Positions 18,026-27,576 of a stretch of 64,000 bases of DNA are shown piece by piece. How positions within the stretch are numbered: the stretch's first letter is position 1; the number at the start of each line of letters is the position of its first letter. The notes under the pieces were generated by a model that had not been told where the DNA came from, did not search any database, and saw only the letters and a list, made by a program, of their open reading frames with translations. Source of the DNA: Agreia sp. Leaf210 (GTDB lineage: Bacteria; Actinomycetota; Actinomycetes; Actinomycetales; Microbacteriaceae); NCBI RefSeq assembly GCF_001421485.1, contig NZ_LMKK01000002.1:124001-188000 (forward strand). The letters are read 5' to 3'. Made by a program: the position numbers and the translations under genes.

Positions 18026-19582
18026 ATGACACAACCACGCCGGCGCTTCGCCGCCATACTCACCGCACTCACCACGGTCGCGACGACCATCGGACTCCTT
18101 CTCTCCGGCGCACCTCCGGCGACCGCCGCCGTGTCGACCGGGCATGGGGTCGGCCATCTCGCCGAGAACGGCGTTTCGTGGATCGGCTCGTACCGGCTCG
18201 ACGACGGCTCGCTCGTCTTCTGCCTCGAAGTCGGCAAGAAAGCGCCGACCGGTCACGACTATCAGTTCGTCGACTCGGCTACTCTCGGCCGCTTCACCCC
18301 TGACGACCTCGCTCGCCTGGCATACATCTCACGCACCGCCGCGCCCTCAGCCGACCCGACCGAAGCTGCGGCTGGCCAGCTCGCGACCTGGAGGATCGCG
18401 GGTCTCGACGGCCGGAGCCCGGAGTACTACGCCCAACGGGCGGGCGCCTCTGCCCAGGCCGTGCTCGATCGCAGCAGCCAGCTCCTCGCGGCCGCCGACG
18501 CTCCCTCGGGCGCATCGCGGGGTGTCATGGGCTCGGTCACGCTGACACCGGCCGACGACGACAACCGCATGACGGTCACCAGCGGCTTGACGGTCGACTT
18601 CCTCGCGAGCGGGCCGACTGCCCTGTCGGCGGGTGTCCATTCGGGCACGATGAGCCTGTCGGGTGCTGTTTTCGACGATGGCCGAGCAGAACGCACGGTA
18701 TCGAACGGCGAGACCGTGTCCATCACGACGACAGGAACCGACCCGGCGTCGACGGTCGCCGCCATGGTGCGCTACAACGACCTCCCCTACGGCTCCGCCT
18801 TCACGGCCGGCCACGCAGGAGATGATGTTCAGCAGGTGCTCGTCGCTCGCCCCGGGTCCGCCTCAGGCAGCGCCACGATCCTCTCCACGGTGCCGTCGAC
18901 CAAGCCGTTCCAGCCTGTCGTGAACACGAAGACCAGCAAAGCCACGGCCGCCGCGGGCGAGGCGATCAGCGACGAACTCACCGTGTCGGCGCTGGTCGAC
19001 GAGAGCCGCGACGACCTCCTCCCGGGCTGGGGCGTCTACCGGCCTGCGACTCCCCCACCCGCCGGGTCGGTTCCGGCCGTCGACGAGAACGGCATGCTGC
19101 CGATTCCTGTGGTGGTCGAGAGTTCCCTCCTCGGCCCGTTCAGCGATCCCATCGAGCCCGCGGCTGAGCCGCCGGCGGGTGCTCCGGTCGTGTGCTCCGT
19201 CGAGGTGCGCATCGAGACCGGTCCCGGAAACTATCGGACTCCCGAATGCGTCCTTCCCGGCAGCGGTTACTTCGTCTGGGTCGAGCGCATCAGCCCCTCT
19301 CGAACCCCGGTCGAGCAGGGCGGCAGCCGCATCCTGCCATGGCAGTCGCCCTTCGGCACGGCGAGCGAGGTCACCTTCGTCGCCCCTCCGCCCGCGCCAG
19401 AGCTCCCGCCGGCTCCCGCTGCTCCTGCAGCGGCGCCCGTTCTCGCCGACACGGGCAGCGGCGACACCGGCTTCCTCCTCCTCGTGTCGGCCACAGCGCT
19501 CACGCTGGGAAGTCTCCTCGGCGTCGGGGTACTGTGGCGTCGTCGGCTGACGAATCACCTCGCACCGACGACGACCACCTGA
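18026..19582 (+). CDS. Cell-wall-anchored surface protein with probable thioester domain
   Basis: 518 residues. Signal peptide 1-35 (ends PPATAA). Residues about 45-175 resemble Gram-positive thioester (TED) adhesin domains: Cys66 in LVFCLEVG and Gln118 in AGQLATW match the Cys and Gln that form an internal thioester used to bind host or surface amines. A beta-rich middle, a Pro/Ala-rich stretch (about 455-480), then LADTG, a hydrophobic helix and WRRR form a sorting signal; LAxTG suits class E sortases. ATG 18026 is chosen because AGAAGG lies about eight bases upstream and the signal peptide follows directly, although the frame is open to 17744. Confidence 0.85.
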   Translation: MTQPRRRFAAILTALTTVATTIGLLLSGAPPATAAVSTGHGVGHLAENGVSWIGSYRLDDGSLVFCLEVGKKAPTGHDYQFVDSATLGRFTPDDLARLAYISRTAAPSADPTEAAAGQLATWRIAGLDGRSPEYYAQRAGASAQAVLDRSSQLLAAADAPSGASRGVMGSVTLTPADDDNRMTVTSGLTVDFLASGPTALSAGVHSGTMSLSGAVFDDGRAERTVSNGETVSITTTGTDPASTVAAMVRYNDLPYGSAFTAGHAGDDVQQVLVARPGSASGSATILSTVPSTKPFQPVVNTKTSKATAAAGEAISDELTVSALVDESRDDLLPGWGVYRPATPPPAGSVPAVDENGMLPIPVVVESSLLGPFSDPIEPAAEPPAGAPVVCSVEVRIETGPGNYRTPECVLPGSGYFVWVERISPSRTPVEQGGSRILPWQSPFGTASEVTFVAPPPAPELPPAPAAPAAAPVLADTGSGDTGFLLLVSATALTLGSLLGVGVLWRRRLTNHLAPTTTT

Positions 19583-19587
19583 GCCGA

Positions 19588-19643
19588 CGGGGTTCCTCTC
19601 CGATCCCCGCGTCGGGTTCGGCGCCCGAGAGAGGGGAACCCCG
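19588..19643 (+). promoter_or_regulatory. Stem-loop joining the surface-protein gene end to the next start codon
   Basis: CGGGGTTCC (19588-19596) pairs perfectly with GGAACCCCG (19635-19643), and TCTC/GAGAG extends it. The right arm holds the GAGAGGGGAA ribosome-binding region and the first base of the GTG start at 19643. It could end transcription of the surface-protein gene, hide the downstream start, or both. Confidence 0.5.
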
Positions 19644-20455
19644 TGGCTTCTCCCCCGTCATCCCCGCGGTCGGGCACGCTGGGCATCCGAGACATCGCCG
19701 CGGAGTCGGTGCTCGTGGGCGCCGGGGGTCGAGCCATCCTGCTGCAGCTCGCGAACCCGGCGGTGGGACGCGGGGTGGCCGAGCACAGCGACTTCGCGGC
19801 ACGTCCCCTCGATCGGCTCGTGCGCACGCTCGACTACGTCTACACCGTCGTCTATGGCACGCCCGAGCAGATCGACGCGGTCGTTCGGGCGGTCTCTCTG
19901 GCACACGGGCCGGTGCGCGGGGTGGAGGACGGCACAGCCCCGTCGTACTCCGCGTTCGACCCGCGACTTCAGCTGTGGGTCGCGGCCACACTCTACGACT
20001 CGGCGATCGACATGCACGAACGCGTATACGGGCCACTCGATGATGCATCCGCGGAGCGGATCTACCAGGACTACGCGGTGCTGGGAACGGCGCTCCAGGT
20101 TCCGCCGCAGATGTGGCCCGCGGATCGGGCTGAATTCCGTGCCTACTTCACGCACGAACTCGCGACGCTGCATACAGACGAGACGACGAGGCGCGTCGCG
20201 TCCGCGCTCCTCCATCCCGTCGCTGCGCCGCGCTGGCTCCGAGCGGCAATGCCACTCGCCCGATTGGTGACAGCGGGGCTCCTCCCACCGGAGATCAGAG
20301 AGGACTTCGGTCTGCCCTGGTCCGCGGCGCGCCGACGCCGCTTCCAGGCCATGATGTGGGTCGTCCGCCTCATCTATCCGCGGCTGCCGCGCGCGCTTCG
20401 CCACCTGCCCCGCAACCTGGCGCTGCGGCCTACGAGGCACCGTGGCAAGGCCTAG
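19643..20455 (+). CDS. Oxygenase MpaB family protein (DUF2236)
   Basis: 270 residues matching the MpaB/DUF2236 family, heme-containing oxygenase-like proteins also related to latex-clearing protein. Visible family features are the N-terminal LVGAGGRAILLQLANPAVGRGVAEHSDF (about 25-52, quoted in halves: LVGAGGRAILLQLA and NPAVGRGVAEHSDF), HGPVRG with a histidine that is a heme-ligand candidate (about residue 90), and ALQVPPQMWP. Substrate unknown. The start GTG sits in a hairpin, and the end overlaps the convergent pcrA gene by four bases, leaving no room for a separate terminator. Confidence 0.85.
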   Translation: MASPPSSPRSGTLGIRDIAAESVLVGAGGRAILLQLANPAVGRGVAEHSDFAARPLDRLVRTLDYVYTVVYGTPEQIDAVVRAVSLAHGPVRGVEDGTAPSYSAFDPRLQLWVAATLYDSAIDMHERVYGPLDDASAERIYQDYAVLGTALQVPPQMWPADRAEFRAYFTHELATLHTDETTRRVASALLHPVAAPRWLRAAMPLARLVTAGLLPPEIREDFGLPWSAARRRRFQAMMWVVRLIYPRLPRALRHLPRNLALRPTRHRGKA

Positions 20456-22866
20456 ATCTTCTCGATGGGCGCGATCTTGATCAGCAGCTTTTTGGCTCCG
20501 GCGCCCTCGAACATCACATGCGCCACACGTTTCGTGCCCTCGCCGGTGACCTGACTCACCCGACCCTCGCCGAAATCGCTGTGCCGGATGCGGTCGCCGG
20601 CCGCGAGCTCGAGGTCGCCGTTGTCGCGCACCTTGTTGGTGATCGTGTTGGCCCACTCTGCTTTCGGACGCGGCGGAAGCGGAGGGAAGTCGCTGGTCGA
20701 CTGCGAGCCCGTCGACCCCCACCCCTGCCGCGACGAGCGATTCGCGTTGAGGGCGCGCGGCTGAGTTCCGCCGCGAGAGGTGGCCATGCCAGGAGACTGC
20801 ACCCATTCGATCAGTTCGGCGGGGATCTCCTGCAGATACCTGCTGGGCATCGCGACGGCGGTTTCGCCGTATTGAGCGCGGGTCATGGCGAGAGACAGAT
20901 AGAGACGCTTGCGAGCACGGGTGATGCCCACGTAGAAGAGGCGGCGCTCCTCTGCCGGTCCGCCCGGCTCGTTGGCGGACATGCGGTGCGGCAACAGATC
21001 TTCTTCGATGCCGGTGAGGAACACCGCCTCGAACTCGAGACCCTTGGCGGTGTGCAGGGTCATCAACGACACCGTTCCGCTGGAGTCGTCGAGGTCGTCG
21101 ACCGCCGCGACCAGAGACACCTCGGTGAGGAAGTCGACGAGCCCGCCGTCAGGGTTGTTCTTGCCGAACTCTTTGGTGACCGCGAGGAGCTCCTCGACGT
21201 TCTCGGCACGCGCCTCGTCTTGCGGGTCGCGCTTGGCTCGGAGTGCGGTGAGATAACCGCTCTTCTCGAGCAGGAGGGCGAGGACGTCGAACACGGGGGC
21301 CGGGCCCTGTTCGCGCTCGGGGTCGATGAGTTCGGAGGCTTCGTCGAGCAGCCCCGCCAATTGCAGGATCGCGGATGTGACCTTGGGCCCCAGTCCGAGC
21401 GAAGCTGCGCGACGCATGGCCTCGCGGTAGGTGATCTCGTTGGCTTCGGCGAAGCTCGCGAGCTGTGTTTCGGTGGCCGGTCCGATGCCGCGCTTGGGGC
21501 TGTTGAGGATGCGCCGGAGGGCCAGCGCGTCTTGCGGGTTGGCGACGGAGATCAGATACGCCATCACGTCTTTGATCTCTGCGCGCTCGTAGAACTTCGT
21601 ACCGCCGAGCACCCGATACGGCAGGGCCGATCTGATGAAGATCTCTTCTAGGGCACGCGTCTGCGCGTTCGTGCGATAGAAGACGGCGATGTCTTTGTAG
21701 GCCGTTCCCGCGTCGTGCAGTTTGGCGATCTCGTCTGCGACGAATTGCGCCTCGTCGTGGCCCGAATATCCCGTGTAGCCGAGAATCCTGTCGCCGTCGC
21801 CGATCGCGGTCCACAGCTTCTTGTCTTTGCGATCGAAGTTGTTCGAGATCACGGCGTTGGCTGCGGAGAGGATGTTCTGCGTAGAACGGTAGTTCTGTTC
21901 GAGCAGAACGACCTTTGCACCCGGATAGTCGCGCTCGAACTCGACGATGTTGCGGATATCGGCTCCGCGGAACGCATAGATCGACTGGTCGGAGTCGCCG
22001 ACCACGGTGAGCGAAGCGCCCTCGACGGGCGGCTGGCCGGGGTCGACCGACCCGGGCGACAGGGTGAGCTCGTGGATCAGCGAGTACTGCGCGTGGTTCG
22101 TGTCTTGGTACTCGTCGACGAGGATGTGACGGAAACGGCGTCGATACTGCTCCGCTACACGCGGGAAGGCGCGGAACAGGAAGACGGTCTGGCTGATGAG
22201 GTCGTCGAAGTCGAAGGCGTTGGCCGCCTGGAGACTTCGTGTGTACTGCCGGAAGATCTCGACGAAGAGAGCTTCTTGGGGGTCGGCGAAGTTCGCCGTG
22301 CGGGCATAGCTCTCGACGTCGGCGAGCTCGTTCTTGAGCTTCGAGATCTTGGCCGAGACGGAGCCGACGGTGAAGCCGAAGGTATCGGCCTGGAGCTCTT
22401 TGATAATGCGCTTGATCAACACACGGCTGTCGGCCGAGTCGTAGATGGTGAAGCTCTTGGTGAAACCGAAGTTCTCGGCCTCGCGGCGCAGGATTCGCAC
22501 GCACGCAGAGTGGAAGGTCGAGATCCACATGCCCTGGGACGCCTGCCCCAGCAGCTGTTCGACGCGCTCGCGCATCTCGGCTGCGGCCTTGTTCGTGAAG
22601 GTGATCGCCAGGATCTGGCTCGGCCACGCCTCGCGGCTCTCGATCAGGCTCGCCACTCGGTGGGTGAGGACGCGGGTCTTGCCCGACCCCGCACCCGCGA
22701 CGATGAGCAGCGCGGGGCCACGGTATTCGACCGCCTCTCGTTGCTCGGGGTTGAGGCCGTCGAGCAGATCGCTCTGCGTGGCTTCCGGCCCCTGGCCGTC
22801 GAGGATGACGGGCTTCAGGCTCGCGGTGCCGGAATCGGTCGAGGGAAGGTCGAAGAGGCTTGTCAT
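20452..22866 (-). CDS. pcrA: ATP-dependent DNA helicase PcrA (UvrD/Rep family)
   Basis: 804 residues. Superfamily 1A helicase that unwinds DNA 3' to 5' in nucleotide-excision repair, replication restart and recombination control. Motifs run in order: LNPEQREAV (Q motif), AGAGSGKTRVLTHR (Walker A), DEYQDTN (motif II), GDSDQSIYAFRGA (motif III), NYRSTQNIL (motif IV) and TLHTAKGLEF (motif V) followed by VGITRARKRLY (motif VI). The C-terminal 45 residues (DRIRHSDFGEGRV) are the PcrA-type Tudor-like domain that binds RNA polymerase. Confidence 0.96.
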   Translation of the reverse strand: MTSLFDLPSTDSGTASLKPVILDGQGPEATQSDLLDGLNPEQREAVEYRGPALLIVAGAGSGKTRVLTHRVASLIESREAWPSQILAITFTNKAAAEMRERVEQLLGQASQGMWISTFHSACVRILRREAENFGFTKSFTIYDSADSRVLIKRIIKELQADTFGFTVGSVSAKISKLKNELADVESYARTANFADPQEALFVEIFRQYTRSLQAANAFDFDDLISQTVFLFRAFPRVAEQYRRRFRHILVDEYQDTNHAQYSLIHELTLSPGSVDPGQPPVEGASLTVVGDSDQSIYAFRGADIRNIVEFERDYPGAKVVLLEQNYRSTQNILSAANAVISNNFDRKDKKLWTAIGDGDRILGYTGYSGHDEAQFVADEIAKLHDAGTAYKDIAVFYRTNAQTRALEEIFIRSALPYRVLGGTKFYERAEIKDVMAYLISVANPQDALALRRILNSPKRGIGPATETQLASFAEANEITYREAMRRAASLGLGPKVTSAILQLAGLLDEASELIDPEREQGPAPVFDVLALLLEKSGYLTALRAKRDPQDEARAENVEELLAVTKEFGKNNPDGGLVDFLTEVSLVAAVDDLDDSSGTVSLMTLHTAKGLEFEAVFLTGIEEDLLPHRMSANEPGGPAEERRLFYVGITRARKRLYLSLAMTRAQYGETAVAMPSRYLQEIPAELIEWVQSPGMATSRGGTQPRALNANRSSRQGWGSTGSQSTSDFPPLPPRPKAEWANTITNKVRDNGDLELAAGDRIRHSDFGEGRVSQVTGEGTKRVAHVMFEGAGAKKLLIKIAPIEKI

Positions 22867-22878
22867 GTCGGCTCCAGT

Positions 22879-23937
22879 TTAAGCCGAACCTCCGACAGTT
22901 CCCCGCGCCCGCGAGGATGCCGCGACGGCGTCTCGGGCGGCGACCGCAAGGTCTGCATGATCGGCGAATACCCCGTCGACACCGGTGGCGAGAATCAGCC
23001 CGAAGTCGCTCTGCCAATCGCCGAAGCCCGAGGAGCCTCCTGCTCCCCGGAAGGCACGGTCGAGAAACCTGTTCTCGGGCCGCAGGGTCCAGCAGTAGAT
23101 CTCGAGTCCCGCGTCGTGCGCGGCCTCAACCAGCGCCGACGACACCCTGCCCGAATCCGGGTCGGTTCGAGGCAGGATCATCTGCCTGTCGACGCTGATG
23201 CCCTCGAGGTCGCGCCGCAGCATCCGAAGACCGTCGCCGGTGAGGAACGACGCGTAGCTGTCGGCCATCGTGCCGAACCGGGCGATCAGGTCGGGCGGCG
23301 AGCCCGCCGCTTCGAGCAGAAAGACGTTCTTCGAGCGGATGCCCCGACTCCTCAGCTGGTCGAGCACCGTCTTCTCGAACGATTCGACGGTCAGCCGGCC
23401 GTCACCCGAATTCCACCCGGCATTCGTCAGCTCCTCCGCAACCAGTTCGTCGAGGGCGAGGCCGATGGACTCGAAGTAGGCGGCGTGCTTGATCTCGGCG
23501 ACCAGGCCGATCGACCGGCCGGACTCGTCGCGGGTGTCGTCGAGCAGGTCGAGCAGCTCCGACAGACGCATGATGGGCGACTGCAGATCGAACGACGCGC
23601 TGGAGTGTCGAATCGTCGGCAGACGCTCCCGAGCGCGCAGCGTCGACAGTTCGGCCCAGGTGAAGTCCTCGGTGAACCACCCGGTATGCCGAATACCGTC
23701 GATGGTCTTGGTTGTGCGGCGCGACGCGAACTCGGCGCGGGAGCCCACGTCGGTGGTTCCCGAGATCTCGTTCTCGTGCCTCAGCACGAGAACTCCGTCT
23801 CTGGATGCGACGATGTCGGGTTCGACGGCATCGGCACCGAGCGCGATGGCCAATTCGTACGACGAGCGGGTGTGTTCGGGACGGTACCCCGGCGCGCCCC
23901 GATGTCCGATGACGAGAGCAAGACGGGGTGCGGTCAC
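22879..23937 (-). CDS. Glycerophosphodiester phosphodiesterase (GlpQ type)
   Basis: 352 residues from GTG 23937. Releases glycerol-3-phosphate from glycerophosphodiesters. The TIM-barrel motif is complete: GHRGAPGYRPEHT, DAVEPDIVASRDG and RHENEI, the last two holding the metal-binding Glu/Asp and catalytic His. RPEHT and HENE are the GlpQ-type variants. No signal peptide is seen from this start, so it should be cytoplasmic. An ATG at 23997 would add 20 residues; neither start has a good ribosome-binding site. glpD at 30946 could use the product. Confidence 0.9.
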   Translation of the reverse strand: MTAPRLALVIGHRGAPGYRPEHTRSSYELAIALGADAVEPDIVASRDGVLVLRHENEISGTTDVGSRAEFASRRTTKTIDGIRHTGWFTEDFTWAELSTLRARERLPTIRHSSASFDLQSPIMRLSELLDLLDDTRDESGRSIGLVAEIKHAAYFESIGLALDELVAEELTNAGWNSGDGRLTVESFEKTVLDQLRSRGIRSKNVFLLEAAGSPPDLIARFGTMADSYASFLTGDGLRMLRRDLEGISVDRQMILPRTDPDSGRVSSALVEAAHDAGLEIYCWTLRPENRFLDRAFRGAGGSSGFGDWQSDFGLILATGVDGVFADHADLAVAARDAVAASSRARGTVGGSA

Positions 23938-24064
23938 GCCACCACGGTAGCCGGAATCGACTCCGCCCTGCGCGAAAACCCTGCGAAACGACCGCATTCA
24001 CGGGCACGGTTCCGCCCATAACCGGTAGATTTGAACTCCGTCCACCTACGTACAAGAGGAACTC

Positions 24065-24850
24065 ATGCCGTCGGCGAACCCCGCGTTCACACGCAACCCT
24101 GTCTTCAACGGAAAGGGTGCGGCTGACGCTGCGCCCACGATGTCGAGCACTCAGCTGCAAGATCTCTACGAGCGCCCGTCCGCCACCCCGGCCGACACCT
24201 CGCGCATGACCTATGACGACACCATCGTCAAGACGGCGTTGATGTTCGTCGTGCTTCTCGCGACAGCCGTCGTCGGGTGGGTGGTGCCGGGTGTCTGGAT
24301 CGCCGGTGCGATCGTCGGACTGGTTCTCGGACTGGTCAACTCGTTCAAGCGCGAGCCGTCTGCGCCGCTGATCCTGCTCTATGCCGCAGCGCAGGGCCTC
24401 TTCATCGGTGGCATCTCCCAGTTCTTCGAGCAGCGCTTCGAGGGCATCGTCGTTCAGGCCGTGCTCGCCACCCTTGCGGTCTTCGGAACCACCCTGGCGC
24501 TCTTCGCCAACGGCAAGATCCGCGCGTCCAAGCGCGCGACCAAGATCTTCCTCATCGCGATGATCGGCTACGCGGTGTTCTCGCTTCTGAACTTCGTGCT
24601 CATGATCGCCGGGGTCTTCCCGGCAGACAACATGTTCGGCGCGCGTTCCGGAATCTTCGGAATCATCATCGGCGTGCTCGCCGTGATCATGGCGGCCTAC
24701 TCGCTCGTGCTCGACTTCGACTTCGTTCAGCGCGGCGTCAAGGCGGGCGCTCCCCGCAAGTACGGATGGTCGGCGGCCTTCGGCCTCACCGTCACGCTGG
24801 TGTGGCTCTACGTCGAGCTGCTCCGCCTGATCGCCATCTTCCGCAACTAG
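24065..24850 (+). CDS. Bax inhibitor-1 / YccA family membrane protein
   Basis: 261 residues with a 55-residue cytoplasmic lead and seven hydrophobic helices (about 60-255). The family motifs AAQGLFIGGISQFFE and the C-terminal DFDFVQRGV are present, the aspartates belonging to the di-aspartyl pH sensor of BI-1 calcium-leak channels such as YetJ. AGAGGAA lies about six bases upstream of the ATG and a TAGATT box about 35 bases upstream. A strong terminator follows. Confidence 0.88.
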   Translation: MPSANPAFTRNPVFNGKGAADAAPTMSSTQLQDLYERPSATPADTSRMTYDDTIVKTALMFVVLLATAVVGWVVPGVWIAGAIVGLVLGLVNSFKREPSAPLILLYAAAQGLFIGGISQFFEQRFEGIVVQAVLATLAVFGTTLALFANGKIRASKRATKIFLIAMIGYAVFSLLNFVLMIAGVFPADNMFGARSGIFGIIIGVLAVIMAAYSLVLDFDFVQRGVKAGAPRKYGWSAAFGLTVTLVWLYVELLRLIAIFRN

Positions 24851-24873
24851 CCTCACGCGCAGCGTGTCGACAC

Positions 24874-24919
24874 ACGACAACGGCGGGGCCGTCCTTCGGG
24901 GCGGCCCCGCCGTCGTCGT
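24874..24919 (+). terminator. Terminator after the Bax-inhibitor-like gene
   Basis: ACGGCGGGGCCG (24880-24891) pairs perfectly with CGGCCCCGCCGT (24902-24913), and the arms extend outward by five more pairs after one mismatch. It begins 24 bases after the stop codon. It also marks where the next gene can start, since a coding start at 24864 would put this hairpin inside a gene. Confidence 0.75.
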
Positions 24920-26003
24920 GACCCCAGACGGCGTCACGCGCATCCCCGGGCTGGACGCCGCGCGAGGGCTCGCCATCCTGGGCATGCTGGCGGCGCACAC
25001 CCTTCCCGGCGACGGAGATGCCTTCTACGACGGGCGCAGCTCGATCCTGTTCGCCACGCTCGCGGGCATCTCGCTCGGTCTCATGACGGGCGGCGAGCAT
25101 CCGATCGCCCGCGCGGCGGCCGGTGGGGCATTGCGACGCCGAGCCCGACTCTCCATCGCCATCCGGGCCCTTCTCCTCATCGCCCTCGGCCTCGGCCTGT
25201 GGCTGCTCGAGACGAATATCGCGATCATCCTCGACTCCTACGGCTTCCTGTTCCTCGTCTGCGTGCCGCTGCTCTTCGCGAACCGCTGGGCACTGGCCGC
25301 CGGGGCCCTCGTCTGCGCCGTGATCGGCCCTTCCGTGATCGACGCGATCGGCGGGGCGACCTCGTGGGACGGGCCCCTGCCTGTCTCCGCCGAGAACCCG
25401 CTGTCCATTCCGCTTTCCTGGCTCGACTCGTACTATCCCGCGCCCGTCTGGCTGGCGTATGTTCTCGCCGGCCTCGCGCTCGCCCGATTCGGTGTCGCCC
25501 GGGCTCGAGTGCAACTCGTGATGATCGTCGGAGGCTTCGCGGTGTCCGCCCTCGGGTACGGCCTGTCGAACGCGTTCGGCGATCCCGTCGTGGCGCACAC
25601 CGACACGACGATGGAGGCGATTTCGTCGGGAGCGCTTGCCATAGCCGTGATAGGCCTGCTCGTCGCGGCTGTCGGGCGTGTGCGCGGGGCGGCAGGGCGC
25701 AGGCTCATTCGCCCGCTGACCGCGGCGGGAGCGATGCCGCTCACCATCTACACAGCGCAGGTCGTCGCCATCGCGATCGTCGGGGCGCTCTTCCCTGACG
25801 CACACGACGACGCATTCTCTTGGGCGCTGTTCCTCGGGCTCGCCATCGGCTCGCTCGTGTTCGCCGTGGTCTGGCGGGTGCGTTTCACGCAGGGGCCGCT
25901 CGAGTGGCTCTTCGCACGCCTGACGCTGCGCCGACCGTGGAGAGCTCCACGGGGCGCAGCGGGCTCGGATCAGGTGAGTCCGAGCGCTACTCCCACTCGA
26001 TAG
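24918..26003 (+). CDS. Heparan-alpha-glucosaminide N-acetyltransferase-like membrane acyltransferase (DUF1624/DUF418)
   Basis: 361 residues from GTG 24918. The start [18 protein letters not shown] is the DUF1624/HGSNAT motif, where the histidine after AA carries acyl groups across the membrane in the human enzyme. About ten helices follow, and the C-terminal part ([11 protein letters not shown]) matches DUF418. It probably transfers an acyl group to a cell-envelope sugar or lipid; the acceptor is unknown. GTG 24918 is favoured over GTG 24864 because the latter would translate through the terminator; ribosome-binding signals are poor for both. Confidence 0.8.
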   Translation: MTPDGVTRIPGLDAARGLAILGMLAAHTLPGDGDAFYDGRSSILFATLAGISLGLMTGGEHPIARAAAGGALRRRARLSIAIRALLLIALGLGLWLLETNIAIILDSYGFLFLVCVPLLFANRWALAAGALVCAVIGPSVIDAIGGATSWDGPLPVSAENPLSIPLSWLDSYYPAPVWLAYVLAGLALARFGVARARVQLVMIVGGFAVSALGYGLSNAFGDPVVAHTDTTMEAISSGALAIAVIGLLVAAVGRVRGAAGRRLIRPLTAAGAMPLTIYTAQVVAIAIVGALFPDAHDDAFSWALFLGLAIGSLVFAVVWRVRFTQGPLEWLFARLTLRRPWRAPRGAAGSDQVSPSATPTR

Positions 26004-27576
26004 TTCCCGGGGGCTTGCTGGTGACGTCGAGCACGACGCGGTTGACGCCGGCGACCTCGTTGGTGATGCGGTTCGAGATCCGCGCCAGGAGGTCGTAGGG
26101 CAGACGAGTCCAGTCGGCGGTCATCGCATCTTCGCTCGAGACGGGTCGCAGCACGATCGGGTGACCGTAGGTGCGTCCGTCGCCCTGAACACCGACGGAG
26201 CGCACGTCGGCCAGGAGCACGACCGGGCACTGCCAGATCTCGTCGTCGAGACCGGCTGCGGTCAGTTCCGCGCGCACGATGGCGTCGGCCTGACGAAGCA
26301 GCTCCAGCCGCTCCCAGGTGACTTCTCCGACGATCCGGATGCCGAGGCCGGGTCCGGGGAACGGCTGGCGCCCCACGATCGCCTCAGGAAGACCGAGCTC
26401 ACGCCCGATGGCGCGCACCTCGTCTTTGAAGAGAGCTCGGAGCGGCTCGACCAGTTCGAATTGGAGGTCCTCGGGAAGTCCTCCGACGTTGTGATGGCTC
26501 TTGATGTTCGCCGTGCCGGTTCCTCCACCGGATTCGACGACGTCGGGGTACAGAGTTCCCTGTACGAGGAACTTCACGGGCTCACCGTCGGTCGCCGCCG
26601 CTTCGAGCACGAGCGCTTCAGCCGCGGCCTCGAAGCTGCGGATGAACTCCCGACCGATGATCTTGCGCTTCTGCTCGGGGTCGGTGACGCCCGCAAGGGC
26701 ATCCATGAACTGCTCGCGAGCATCGATGGTGATGAGCCGCACGCCGGTCGACGCGACATAGTCGATCTCGACCTGCTCGCGCTCGCCCTGGCGCAGCAGA
26801 CCGTGGTCGACGAAGACGCACGTGAGCTGGTCGCCGACTGCCTGGTGCACGATCGCGCCGGCCACCGACGAGTCGACGCCGCCGGAGAGGGCGCAGATGA
26901 CCTTGCCGTCACCGACCTGCTCCCTGATCAGGGCGACCTGATCGGTGATGACGTTGTTGCTCGTCCAGTCGGCAGGGATTCCTGCCGTGTCGTGCAGAAA
27001 GTTCTCGAGCACGCGCTGCCCGAACTCCGAGTGCTTCACCTCGGGGTGCCACTGCACCCCGTACATGCGTCGCTCCTTGGAGCCGAACGCGGCGACGGGG
27101 GTAGACGTCGTGCTCGCCAGGACCTCGAAGCCCTCGGGCGCCTTCGAGACCGAATCGCCGTGGCTCATCCAGACGGTCTGCGACTCGGGCTGACCGCCGA
27201 GGAGCGATCCGCCCTCACCGGTGACCGTCATATCGGTCGAGCCGTACTCGCGGAGCCCCGTGTTGGCGACCTCGCCGCCGAGGGCGCGTGCCATGACCTG
27301 GAAGCCGTAGCAGATGCCGAACACCGGCACTCCGAGGTCGAAGATCGCCGGGTCGAGCTCGGGCGAGCCGGGCTCGTAGACGCTCGACGGGCCACCCGAC
27401 AGCACGATACCGACGGGAGACTTGGCGGCGACCTCCGCGGCGGTGATCGATGACGGGACGACCTCGGAATAGACGCTGGCCTCGCGTACCCGACGGGCGA
27501 TGAGCTGGGCGTACTGGGCGCCGAAGTCGACGACGAGGACAGGCCGGGACTGGCTGTCGGGGCTGGGCGTGCTAAT
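25987..27576 (-). CDS. guaA: GMP synthase (glutamine-hydrolysing), apparent ATT start
   Basis: 529 residues, normal for GuaA, which aminates XMP to GMP. Class I glutamine amidotransferase domain: [20 protein letters not shown] at about 13-32, nucleophile in VFGICYGFQ, His-Glu in WHPEVKH. The ATP pyrophosphatase domain has ALSGGVDSS, and the C-terminal dimerisation domain ends KPPGTIEWE. No ATG, GTG or TTG lies in frame between the upstream stop and residue 58 (GTG 27405), which is inside the essential amidotransferase domain. ATT at 27574-27576, six bases after GGAGG and overlapping the upstream TAG, gives the expected N-terminus. Confidence 0.93.
   Translation of the reverse strand: MSTPSPDSQSRPVLVVDFGAQYAQLIARRVREASVYSEVVPSSITAAEVAAKSPVGIVLSGGPSSVYEPGSPELDPAIFDLGVPVFGICYGFQVMARALGGEVANTGLREYGSTDMTVTGEGGSLLGGQPESQTVWMSHGDSVSKAPEGFEVLASTTSTPVAAFGSKERRMYGVQWHPEVKHSEFGQRVLENFLHDTAGIPADWTSNNVITDQVALIREQVGDGKVICALSGGVDSSVAGAIVHQAVGDQLTCVFVDHGLLRQGEREQVEIDYVASTGVRLITIDAREQFMDALAGVTDPEQKRKIIGREFIRSFEAAAEALVLEAAATDGEPVKFLVQGTLYPDVVESGGGTGTANIKSHHNVGGLPEDLQFELVEPLRALFKDEVRAIGRELGLPEAIVGRQPFPGPGLGIRIVGEVTWERLELLRQADAIVRAELTAAGLDDEIWQCPVVLLADVRSVGVQGDGRTYGHPIVLRPVSSEDAMTADWTRLPYDLLARISNRITNEVAGVNRVVLDVTSKPPGTIEWE

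Noticed and set aside
21715-24021. A 768-codon plus-strand open frame
   Set aside because: Antisense to pcrA and the phosphodiesterase gene, both clearly real; the translation is low-complexity charged sequence.
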